DNA of 38,937 bases from an uncultured Akkermansia sp. (GTDB lineage: Bacteria; Verrucomicrobiota; Verrucomicrobiia; Verrucomicrobiales; Akkermansiaceae): positions 1 through 38,937 of the forward strand of contig CANQYL010000008.1 in assembly GCA_947628035.1 (NCBI GenBank), read 5' to 3'. A model generated the notes under the pieces. That model worked only from the letters and a program-made list of their open reading frames with translations. It was not told the DNA's origin and did not search any database. The translations under genes were made by a program, and so were the position numbers. Of the stretch, positions 1-10,400 are shown piece by piece (the first letter of the stretch is position 1; each line of letters opens with the position of its first letter).

Positions 1-971
1 ACCTCGAACCCACGGAGAACGAGTTCGTTGTGGAGCACATTTTCCATCGCATGGGTAGGCTCATACTGGCGGAAATTGAGCAAGGCGTTACGCAACCCAA
101 GGTCGGCAAAGTACAGCTTGTAGGGGCTGTTGATGTAACGCTTGCCTTTCACGTCAAAGCGTCGAACGAGCTGCACGAGGTAGGCTTCCCGCAGCAGATC
201 GATGTAGTGACGAATGGTGGGAGCGGTGAGAGAAAGATGCTTGACACTCTCGAAGCTGCGCTGCAATTTGAGAGGATTCGTGAGACCGCCGATACCGGAA
301 GCGACGATGTTCACCAGTTCTTCCAATTCCTCCGAACGGCGCAATTGATTCCGCTCGATGAGGTCGCGCAGGTAGGTCTCACGCATGAGTTTTTTCAGGT
401 ATTGCCTCTTATCTTCCGCATCCCGGCAGTGCAGCACGTACGGCATACCTCCATAGAGAAAGTACTCCTGCAGCGCCTCCCTCCAATCTCCCTTCCGCGC
501 GGAATAGAACTCCTCAAAGCTCAGCGGATACACACGCACCTCGTCCCCACGCCCACGAAACTCCGTCACCACGTCCGACGTCAAAAAGCGCGAGTTGCTC
601 CCGGTCACATAAACGTCCAGATTCGGCAGATGCAGCAGACTGTTCATCACCCGCTCAAACTGCGGCAACTCCTGAACTTCATCAACCAGCAAATAGTGCA
701 TCCTCTTCCCCTTAACCCGACCGCACACAAAATCGTAGAACCGTCGAGGATCGAGAAGAGCATCGTTCCGCAGGTCATCGAGAGCAATGCTGATGATCCG
801 CTCCTCCGGTACACCTTCCTCTGCGAGACTCCGATGAAAAATCGTATTCATCAGGTAGGATTTTCCACACCGCCTCAGCCCGCTGATGATCTTCACCATC
901 CCGTTCTCACGACGGGAAAGCAAGCGTTTCAAATAGAGATCCCGAGGTATGTCTATTTTCTTTTTCATCAT
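1..971 (-). CDS. AAA ATPase, DUF4143 family (3' end outside window)
   Basis: This minus-strand reading frame is open from a start at 971 to the left edge, about 323 residues, so the C-terminus is missing. I see Walker A as GLRRCGKS (residues 31-38), Walker B as YLLVDEVQ (near residue 95) and a sensor-like VTGSNSRFL (near residue 122). A helical region containing YLRDLIERNQ follows, then a DUF4143-like part with LREAYLVQLVRRFDVKGKRY and YKLYFADLGLRNA. This is the order found in the AAA_14/DUF4143 family, whose cellular role is generally unknown. Two ATGs lie in tandem (971 and 968). AAAAAGGA lies about 7 bases upstream of the first, which I chose. A promoter TTGACA-17-TATTTT lies at 988-1016. 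Such genes are often scattered and horizontally acquired, and the upstream DNA here is strikingly AT-rich. Family assignment is confident; function is not. Confidence 0.88.
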   Translation of the reverse strand, partial: MMKKKIDIPRDLYLKRLLSRRENGMVKIISGLRRCGKSYLMNTIFHRSLAEEGVPEERIISIALDDLRNDALLDPRRFYDFVCGRVKGKRMHYLLVDEVQELPQFERVMNSLLHLPNLDVYVTGSNSRFLTSDVVTEFRGRGDEVRVYPLSFEEFYSARKGDWREALQEYFLYGGMPYVLHCRDAEDKRQYLKKLMRETYLRDLIERNQLRRSEELEELVNIVASGIGGLTNPLKLQRSFESVKHLSLTAPTIRHYIDLLREAYLVQLVRRFDVKGKRYINSPYKLYFADLGLRNALLNFRQYEPTHAMENVLHNELVLRGFE

Positions 972-987
972 AAAATGTTCCTTTTTG

Positions 988-1016
988 AAAATAGCCTTTT
1001 TGATTTTCCTTGTCAA
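988..1016 (-). promoter_or_regulatory. sigma70-type promoter of the AAA ATPase gene
   Basis: On the minus strand TTGACA (1016-1011), a 17-base spacer and TATTTT (993-988) precede the ATG at 971. The -35 is perfect. The transcript would start near 981, leaving a leader of about 10 bases, so the AAAAAGGA motif would lie at its very beginning. Confidence 0.55.
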
Positions 1017-1148
1017 TTCCTATTTTCAAAATCTTGAAAAAATTGATCAAATTGAAAGTAGAACCAGAAGGGTAGAGAGAAGATGGCACCTGACGGCAAT
1101 TCATATACGAAGTCCCGCGTATCTTAACATCCTCAATTAACCGTGTAC

Positions 1149-1292
1149 CATGGATGATGGTAGCAAAGCAATGACACAGCTTAGCATAACTTCGGACGCT
1201 TTCCTTGTAGCGACCGCCCTGAATTTCACACGCCACCAATGCTTGGGCATTGACCCGCGTCGATGGCGCGTTAATTCCCTACATCGTCCATG
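1149..1292. repeat. dispersed element with 12 bp inverted ends, copy 1
   Basis: The left end CATGGATGATGG (1149-1160) is almost the reverse complement of the right end ACATCGTCCATG (1281-1292). The interior aligns with a second copy at 26594-26741, sharing blocks such as GGACGCTTTCCT, CACCAATGCTTG and CTACATCGTCCA. About 144 bp long and non-coding, it resembles a MITE-like or structured-RNA repeat. No target duplication is evident. Confidence 0.7.
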
Positions 1293-1310
1293 ATTTTTTT
1301 AACAACAACC

Positions 1311-1418
1311 AAATTTTGCCGGCGGTGGGTTTCCCCACCGCCGGCGCTCGTTCATTTCGTTTCTTTTCGTTCTCCTCGCTTCCCAGCGAGAAAATTGCCT
1401 GGTAAGCGGCAACACGTC
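1311..1418. repeat. autotransporter 3' flank repeat, copy 1
   Basis: This segment matches 33838-33938, which lies behind AT2. Shared in order are an AAATTTTGCC-like entry, the 12 bp GC hairpin with a TTTC loop, TCTCCTCGCTT.CCAGCGAG with its own CTCGCT/AGCGAG stem, AAAATTG.CTGGTAAGC and CAACAC. It is therefore part of the duplicated autotransporter unit. Confidence 0.65.
1318..1345. terminator. strong hairpin downstream of AT1
   Basis: A perfect 12 bp stem GCCGGCGGTGGG / CCCACCGCCGGC closes a TTTC loop. It lies about 140 bases past the AT1 stop. A matching hairpin with compensatory base changes lies behind AT2 at 33845-33872. Read on the minus strand the stem is followed only by CAAAATTTGG, so it may be a weak terminator or a 3'-end stabiliser rather than a classic intrinsic terminator. 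Confidence 0.6.
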
Positions 1419-1419
1419 T

Positions 1420-1464
1420 AAATCATGGGGGATTCCCCCGCTGTTTTACCAGCTTGCATGATTT
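1420..1464 (-). terminator. possible terminator stem-loop of AT1
   Basis: AAATCATG (1420-1427) and CATGATTT (1457-1464) are perfect 8 bp inverted arms. They enclose a second small inverted repeat, GGGGGATTCCCCC. The structure begins 23 bases beyond the AT1 stop. There is no long U tract on the minus strand, so termination is only an inference. Confidence 0.35.
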
Positions 1465-1487
1465 ATTTGTTTTTCTTTTTGTCCTTT

Positions 1488-4400
1488 CTAGAAGTTAACC
1501 CTGTATCCCACGGTCGCATTGAAGCTGGTCCAGCCGCCGCGCATCTCCGCCGTTGCATCCAGAAACACACTCCCCATCGATGCACCAAGCGGTATCGTCA
1601 GTCCCACACCGGCTTCTATCCCCAGCGCACCCACCTCCGCACTCTCTACCTCTCCCACCGTCGCCGCTCCTATCAGTGCGTTCTTTGCCACTCCCGTGCT
1701 GTCCCCGATGTCGGCCTTCACCAACAGGCGTCCCTCGACGATGGCTGTGCGGTTGTAGATGTTTACTCCCACGATGCTCTGTACCCGTGCGCCTACCCCG
1801 AAGGTCACGACATCCTGCTCAATGTCGTCCACCTTGAGTCCCGCATCACTCCCTGTCTCCGTGTACCCCTTGATCGCCGCGTGCCGGATCTCCACGTTGA
1901 ACACAGGCTGGAACGCTACCGTCCCTCTTCGGTTCACCAGCTTCGTGTAGCCCACCTCATACAAGGTCCCCACGGCATATCCGTCCGTGCTGCCCTGCGT
2001 GCGGTAGCTCACGCCACCCGCGTTCACTGTGCGATCCAAGCTCACATCCGCGATTCCTCCGCTCACCACGAGGGTGTGGATCCACGCTCCCTTCGTCGTG
2101 CGAACAAACGCGGAGAAATACGTCGTGTCCACATCTCCTGTCGCTGAGTCCGCCGACTCCGGCTTCAGGTCACCATACATCGCCGTGAGTGCAAATCCCA
2201 CTGTCGTCGCAGAAGAAACATCCGCATCCACACCTACCGTGCCGCCCCAGTTGTTGAGTGTGTAACCCGGGGCGAAACCGTCGGAGTCCATCTTATGGTG
2301 GTTACCCTCGGCGTTGAGCCAGGCGTGCCACGTCGGGTAAGCGTCGTACGAATCGTACGTGACTTCATTCGCCATGGTCGTCGTGCGGTTACGGATGGCG
2401 CCGAGTTGGCGGTGCAGGTCCTGCTCGAGTGCGGGTCCAAGAGTCGCAAGGGAAGAACCGGCACCGGCGGCGAGAGCTTGTTCCAGCTCTGCCTTGTTGC
2501 CGGTATCCATCAACCCGACGAGACCATGCACCATCTTCGCGTAATCGGAATCCGGATTGGAGAGAACATCCATGAGCGTCTCAAACTGAGTCTTATCCTT
2601 GAGCGAGCCCCAGAACATCTGAGCCCCAGCCATGGAGTTCTTTTCTCCGTTCGGGATGGCACGCTCGAATTTATTGTCCTGAGTCTCTTTCAACTCAATG
2701 ACCACTTTCCCGTCTTTCTCCGTTACGCCCTTCACGTCGGACATGAGAAAGGCGTCTCCACGAAGACGGACGTCCAGATCATCCATGTTACCGCCTATGC
2801 TGCCGTAATTGCCCAAAGTGAGCTCCCCCTTGCTCGGATCCCAAACATTCTCTCCGGTAGATGCCTCCAGCACGATCGTACTGTCCTCTCCCCACGTGAT
2901 GGAATTGCCTTGCACGGTCGTTGCTCCGTAGGTGTCGCTGTTCACCTTGAAGGTGGTCGTGTTGCCGGAGCCGAGATCCACATCACCTAAAGTCATGCTG
3001 TCCTCCGCCCCTTTTTTGCTCACATCGATGGTCAACGCTCCCCCGTCCCGCACCTGCACGTCCCACGCCTTGGCTGCATCAGACCCGGTGCCCACGTTAT
3101 CCAGCGTAAAGTCAGCGTCTTCCTCCACCACCAACTTGCCGGCCTTTCCGGTCGAGCTGTCGAGTGAGCAATCCAACATACCGGAGAAGGAACCGCCGCC
3201 CACGGAAAGTTCCGCCCCCGCGGCGCTCTTCAGGGTGCCGTTGCCGGAGAGGGAAGCGACATCATTTTTGGCGTCACACACGTCCAACGTGCTTCCCTCT
3301 CCTTTGAGCTCTACATCCACACCGGAGAGTTGGGAATCTCCTCCTTTCAGCGTGAGACCCGCCCCTTCGCCCTCAAGCGTCAGTTTCCCGCCGCCATTCT
3401 CCGCATCATCGGCGGTGATTGAGGTGTGTTTCAACGTGTTGTTGCCGGTGAGCACGAGCTCCGAATCGTCCCATATCTCGATGGCATCGCTGCTGCCTCC
3501 CGTCGAATCCGTGCTCTCTGTGATTGTCCCCCTAACGGTCGTCTTTCCTCCGCCGGCAAGCACAAGCCCACGCGCCTCGGCTTTCGGCTGATCTCCCTGG
3601 TGCCCGTTCGGATCCGGTTCTCCCATGTAATGAAAGGTAAGGTTCTCCATGCTGTTTTCCTCGCCCCTGAGTACGAGCCGCCCCTGAGTGATGGCCGTAG
3701 AACCATCTTTTAATGTGTAGTTACCGCCCACCGTGAAGGTGCCAAGCCCCTCCTTCTCCACATCTACTCCGACGCCCGCCGTGAGGGATCCGTAGAAAGA
3801 TGTATCTTGTCCCTCCACGTCCTCCGTCTTTCCTTCGTCCATCACATCCTCTTGCGTAATATCCGCTCTTGTGTTGTTGAAGCGGACAGTGAAGCGATTG
3901 TTCCCAGCGTCCTCCGCTTGATTTTCTACCGTGAGCTCGCTGCCTCTCACACCCACCAGATTCTTGATCGTTATATCGTCGTCCGTACCGACTGTACCCA
4001 TTTGGGAGAGGTGCAGCTTGCTCGTCTCTCGGGAGAGAAGAGTAGCCTTGCTCTCTTCGAGCACCTTCGTGCTATCACCCTCCAACGTTATCTTGTCTCG
4101 CACGATATAGACATCTGCCGCGCTCCCGGTGATGATGATGCGTCCCTGCTCATCCCTCTCTACTCGAGCGCCCGTTACATCAAGCACAACCTGTGCCTCC
4201 GCACTCACGTCGAAGTACGAACTCACGTCCGAATCGGGAGCGCCGATGCTCCCATTTTCCACCACATAGAGAATCGCCGTTCCGATTCCTTCGTGTTCCG
4301 TGTCCTGAAAACTCTCGGCGATCGCTCCCGCCGCACTCGCTCCTAGATGCAGTTTGAGTGAATTTCTTCTCTTGACGTCGAAAGTCACTCCCTCATCCCC

Positions 4401-7400
4401 ACTGCCAACGACAGCGGCCTTCGCCCCATCCCCAACGTTCTCCCTCGCAAGATAGATATCCACCGTTATACCACGACTACCTCCGACCGTGATGGTTCCC
4501 CGGACCCCCTTGAGCTGGCCTCGCTCATTGACAACGATGCCGCTAAGTGCTCCTTTTGACACATCCATCCCACCCAGATCCACCACACCTCCGGTTTGTC
4601 CGGCATTGGAGGCCACCGCTGTTTCGACTCGTAGCTTAGATTGGGGGGCACGTCCCGTGAATCCTCCCTCACCCAGAGTCACGTTGCACAGCACGAGTTC
4701 CCCTACCCCGAAAACCTCCTGCCCCTTCCAGGTGATGGAGTGTTCCGTGTCGCCCAACACAATTCTCCCCGTGCCGACGTCAAGCGACACACCGGTCACA
4801 TCCGTATCGCTCGTGATAACGAGCTCGCCTCCACCGACATTTTTCAAGGTAAAGGAATCCCCGGCACGACCCAGTAAGCCTCCGAGGAATACATCGCTGT
4901 CGCCCCGTACCTCAAAGATCCCCTTGCCGACGAGATTCGCATTCAACCTGCCGTCCGCGCCAATCGTGCCTCCGCTCAGACGCCACGTACTCTGTCCATC
5001 CTCTGTCTCTAACATACCCGTGTAGCTCGAGATATCGCCGCTCAGTTCAACATTTTTTCCTGCCGCTGCGCTGAGGGAGCCGCTCCCCTCCATGGTTCCG
5101 GTGAAGGTGATGTCACCGTTGATCGTCGTGTCGGAGAACACGGTTACCTTTCCGGCCAACACCTGCGCTGTGGAGGAAGCAGCTATCGTTCCGCCGGAGA
5201 GAGTGAGGGCTGTCTCAGCTCCACCCAAGGCGTAATCACCACTGATGATCGTCGTTGTACCGTTCCCTAATTCAATTTCCTTGATCGAATTTCTGCCGCT
5301 CAGCGAGACAGTACCCTGACTCACCGACAACTTGCCATCACCGCTGATATCGCCGCTCAGCGAAAGCGAACCGAAGTCAACCTGCAACGCCAGTTCTCCC
5401 TTGTCGTCCACTTCGACTCCGCCGGTTAGTTGGGCGATGCCGTCCGCCGCCACATCGAAAATGAGCTTCCCTCCCGCACCTACCTTCATTCCTCCTGCAT
5501 GGACGGTCGTCCCTCTGTCATGCCACGCGAGAGTGAAGTCGCCCGTGCCTCTCTTATCCAGCCCGCTGTCCAACGCGAGGGAGACGCCGCTGTTCGCCTC
5601 CGAGTTCTTGTCGCCCCAAGTCACACCTCCCGCCACGGCTTCCACCTGCACCTTTACGTGTCCTGCACTGTTCTCCTGATCCACGAGGGAACTCACGTCC
5701 GTAGCGACGCCCTTCGTATCGTAAAGCAAAGTGCCTCCGTTGAATTGCAGTTTGGTACCGCTCGCCGGCAGAGCATCCGTATGTCCGAGTCCCAGCGTGC
5801 CCTGCAGATCCACAATCGGGATGCTCGTATTCTTAAGGTTGAGGTGCAGCGTTGCTCCCTCCGACACCTGCAGCATCCCTCCCTCTGCGATGTTCAATCC
5901 CCCCTCTGCACGACCTGTCTCCGCATTCACGAAAGTGTACGTTCCACCGTCGATGTACACATTGTGGGGAGTCACGGTACCATCGATCCGCACCGTTCCC
6001 TCGTGTGTTTCCTCTCCTGTGTCCCTCACGAAATGTACATGCTGTTCGTTGGGCTGAAGGTTCGGCTTCCACTCTGCATCGGATTCGTTGCTCCACGTGT
6101 TGTTGTCTCCGCCGCCCACCCATGTCACTCCATCGCTCGGTATGATGTCGATGCTTCCATCCTCATTGAGATGGACATCGCTCACGCCGCCCGCTACGAT
6201 GCTTACATACCGGTCGTATTGTTCGTACCATTCAGTCCACCAATTCGGCGCCGCATCCCCAAGATTGAACAACTGGTAGTGCGCACCGGTCACATTCCGC
6301 ACGTCGATCGTTAATTTTCCTCCGTCGTTACTGAATATCCCGGCGGATACCAACTTGATCTGAGCGTTGCCAGCGGCATCAATCTCCAGTTTCGCGGCCG
6401 TGCCCGAAACCTCGAGGCTGCCGACCGTCAGTACTCCCCCACCTACCGTGAGGACTCCGCTTCCCGACAGCTTCAAGTTTGTGATCTCCCCGCTGAACGT
6501 GCCAAGCTGCAAATTTCCACCCGTTACATTCAGTGTCGTCCCGCTCACCGCCGTAAAAACGCTCACCTCCTGCGTCCCTCCCGTCCACGTTAATGTTCCC
6601 GCCGCCAACTTGAACGGCGTTGCCATTGTTTCGGCTCCTTCCGCCGCGCTCAATTTCAATTCCCCGCTGCCCGCCTTGCCCACGCCCGTGCCTTCCCCAA
6701 AGCTTGTAATGTGTTCATACCTTCCAACAAACTCCCCTGTCGTTTCCTCCGCCACCTCTGCTCCCGTGTCAATCAGAAGGTAAACGTTCGCCGCAGTTGC
6801 TTCTTCGGCTTTTTGAAGGATGCCTTCACCAGCCACACCCTCCGAGGTAGTCGAAGTAATCGATTTCACCACGAGGTCGCCAACCAGCTTTACGGTGCTC
6901 GTCGGAGCATTACCCGCACCACGGAAGTCAAGCGCACCGATGCTGCCGGCGCTGCCGTCCTTCCCGATGGTGAAGGTCGAATTGGTCAGACTCAATGTCC
7001 CCGCACCGGAGAGATGGCCCTCAATTATTCCTGCCGAGGTAGAATAGAATTTGAGGATACCCCGCCGTATCTCAAGATTGCCGGTCAGACTGAATGTCGG
7101 CACGCCAAAGGCAGTGGAGCTGGCGTCCGAGGTATGATTCACGACAAAGTCCACGGCATGCTCTTCACTGCCGATTTTCAACGAACCTGATGTTGTATGA
7201 AACCAAATCTCTCTGTCGGAAAATTGACAATCATAGATAAAGTCAACCCCATCCTTGTCAGCGAAAATTTCCAATTTTGTTCCACCGCTGCCCCAACCTA
7301 CGGCGCCAAAGCCGTTGAGGGTGAAATCGGCGCCCAAGGTGAACCTCAGATCGGTGCCGGAGTTCATTTGCAAATTTCCCAAGTTGCTCTCCTTCTCCAA

Positions 7401-10400
7401 GGTCCACTCTCCGTTGAGCTCAGCCGTTACCCACGCCCCGCCTGCCAGTCCTCTGCATCGGAGGCTGCCCAGCGTGCCACCCCCGGTCATCTTAAGTCCA
7501 AGGGCACCTGTGCTATGATTCCCCTGTTCACCGGTGTCGATGATCAAGTCCGCCCCGCTGCCTTCCACCTGCGCGCTCATGCTCAACACGCCGGATGCGC
7601 CGAGACTCACCGTCGTCATCGTTTCGGGGGTGAACGTCAGGGTGGTGATGGCGAGGGTTCTATCTTCCTCTCTCTCGCCGCTCAGCGCGGAGAGGTCGAT
7701 GGTTCCTCCTGCTCCGTTAAAAGAGGTGATTGTAACGCCGGCTGTGGGCTTGATGACGCCGTCCGACGTCACCTCCATTTTCCCTTCTGAACCTGATTCA
7801 CTGACAGATCCGAATTGCAACGTCACGCTGCCACCGACAGAAAGAGTGGCTCCGTTTTCCACCTTCAATGAACCGTCCACGTTGAGCGTTCCAGTTCCCC
7901 GGAGGCTGATGATTCCGTCGCTGCCCGTTACAGTCAAGTTGCCTGCTACAACATCCCTGCTCATCTGCACTTTGCCACCGGTGGAACCACCTGCAAGAGT
8001 CACGTTATCATAGTCTTCAAATGTTTTAGAGCTATCCCACTCACTATCCCTACTCCAGTTGAGCACATCGTCCGCGCCGCCGCTTGTCCACGTGAGACTC
8101 TCCACCTCCAGCTGCTCTCCCAGGACAATGTGATGCGTACTCTCATCAATTTTGAGTCTGTATCGTTGTCCGCCATTCACGACAAATCCGTTCACCGTGA
8201 TCTTGTCTTTCCATTCGTCACTCCACGATTCGCCGAACAGCTCCCAACCATCGCCACCGGCAACATCGTACGCGAGCCCCGTGAGTGTCAGAGAGAGAGT
8301 TTCTCCAACTCCTCCGGTGAGCGTCAATCGGGTATTTTCTCCGTACGCCACGGACAGAGTTCCTCCACTACTTGAGGAGAGCTGACCGGTGATCGTCAGA
8401 GTGCCGCCGCTCCAGCCCATCGTGCCCCCGGTGATGCTCACAACGCCGCCGATTGTCATCCCTTCTGTCGCACTGAATGCCAGCTCACCGGCTTCCACCG
8501 TCACATCACCACCGACCGTTGCCTCCCTGAACATCTGTTTCCCCTCACCCTTCTTGACAAGATTGATGTGTTCTCCGAATCGCACTTTCTCCGCGCTATA
8601 ACTGGCTTGCGCCACGTCCAGAATGAATGAACGATCCGTCTCATCGCTGCTGTCCACCATCCTCTTTCTGTTGTAGCCTGTGTTGACAGGCGCATCCTCC
8701 GTCATGCCCCCCACGGTCAGATCAGCGCCGATTTTTATCTGTCCTCCCCACTGGCTCATGGAAAGGAGACCGTCATAATCGCCGCCGCCTTTGAGCTCGA
8801 GGCAATGGACATCTTCCTCTGCCGTGGTGCCACTCCCTGTTTGGATGGTCAGTGTCGTTCCTACCTCCCCACGCAGCTTTCCATGGACGAGGATTCCACA
8901 GTCGTCACCCATCTGCAGTTCCCCGCCGAGTATAACTACATCGCCGTATATCCTCACCACGTCCGCACGATTGTTGCCTACTTTCAATTTTCCCGTGCCG
9001 CTCTTGCCCAGTCCCACGCCGTTTCTTATTTTATCCTCTTCGTTTTCTCCGGTCGTCAACCATCCGACGTACTGGGTAATGTCACCTCCATCTTGGAGAG
9101 AAGTCCCCCAATTATTCCCGCATGTGAAGTCCACTCCTTCATCCTTCTTAAAAATGACCACGGGACTCCCTTCAGCCTCCTCCTTTTTCTTAAAGCGGAA
9201 ATTCGTGTTGCCGTTATCCCACCCCCACCCTCCTATCTCCAGATCATCTCCCAACACAATTGACGCATCGTCCCATCCGGCGAGTAGCTTGCCGATAGAT
9301 CCGCCTTTTTCCAAAACGACCGGAGAATTATACACATTCAACTGCCCTTCCCCATTGATCGCTCCTTTGATGCTCCAAGTGAGTCCCGATCCACCCAATT
9401 CCAGCGTCGCACCCGCATCTACAAAGAGCCCGCCCTTCATCTCACCACCTCCTCCAAGACTCAGCTTCTTTCCGTCCCCCTTCACTCCAAAGACGACTCC
9501 CTCTTCAAAGAGGGCAAGAAATCCTTCATCCGTGTACGTCAGGACACCGTCACTTATCTGACTCGGACTATTCGAATTGCCTAATTGACTGGCATGACCT
9601 TCCTCCTCCGAAAGATTGAGAATCACGTACACGTCTCCTTCCGTTTCGTCGGCCTTCTTAAAGTGCATACTGTGATTGTTGAGGTCGAGAAGCAGTGAGC
9701 CCACCTCAACCCCCTTCTTGAGCTTGATGTAACTCGTGGCTGCTTCTGTGTGTCCCCATCCGAACTGGAGGACTCCCTTCAACACAACGTCGTCCGACAA
9801 GGTGACGTCGGCATTGATGAAAAGCAAGGTACCGTATCCGTCGCCATCCGTCACCTTCCCCTCAATGATTGACTCCCGGGTAGTGTCATTCCCGTTACCG
9901 AACTTAAGGATGGCACCATCCGACAGAGTTACGGAGCTCTTGATCGTGACCCCTTGGAGACCGTGTACCGTACTCCCGGCTCCGATGAATAACGAACTTC
10001 CTATCGTATAAGAGCCCGGTTGAAGGATGAGGTTGCCTCCTTCCGTCGCCGCCAGGTTTCCGCCTATATTCCAATCACCGGTTGTCATCGTCAATGTGTT
10101 TCCTCTCCCACTCACCTTGAGTCCAACTCCCGTCCCCGCTTCGGCGGATCCAAACGATAACGTAGCTCCGCCTCCCGAGGGGCTGAGGGTCATTGAGGTT
10201 TGGACGTCCACATACACGTTTCCCTCCACCTCTGCCATTTTCTCAAACCAGGTGAAGTGACCTCCTCCATTACCTCCATCGAAGATCCAGCTTTTGACGA
10301 CCAAATCCCCGCCCAGCACAAACTTTCCCGCCCAGCTCGCATCAAGTTCTCCTACCTCCGCTCCCTTCTCCAATGTCATCACCGATGCTCCTCCTTCATT

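Larger units (their letters stand above)
972..1487. other. gene-free interval between the ATPase and AT1
   Basis: No supported gene lies here. From left to right it holds an AT-rich stretch with the ATPase promoter (to about 1140), a dispersed element with inverted ends (1149-1292), a T run, a strong hairpin (1318-1345), a small hairpin around 1376-1388, and a stem-loop next to the AT1 stop (1420-1464). Short reading frames in this interval have no recognisable family and cross the repeats. Confidence 0.6.

Noticed and set aside
30..1037. 335-codon frame on the plus strand
   Set aside because: It is antisense to the ATPase gene, whose minus-strand translation has Walker motifs; the plus-strand product has no family features.
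1149..1292. Insertion sequence
   Set aside because: The inverted ends look mobile, but the element is about 145 bp and encodes no transposase; no target duplication is visible.
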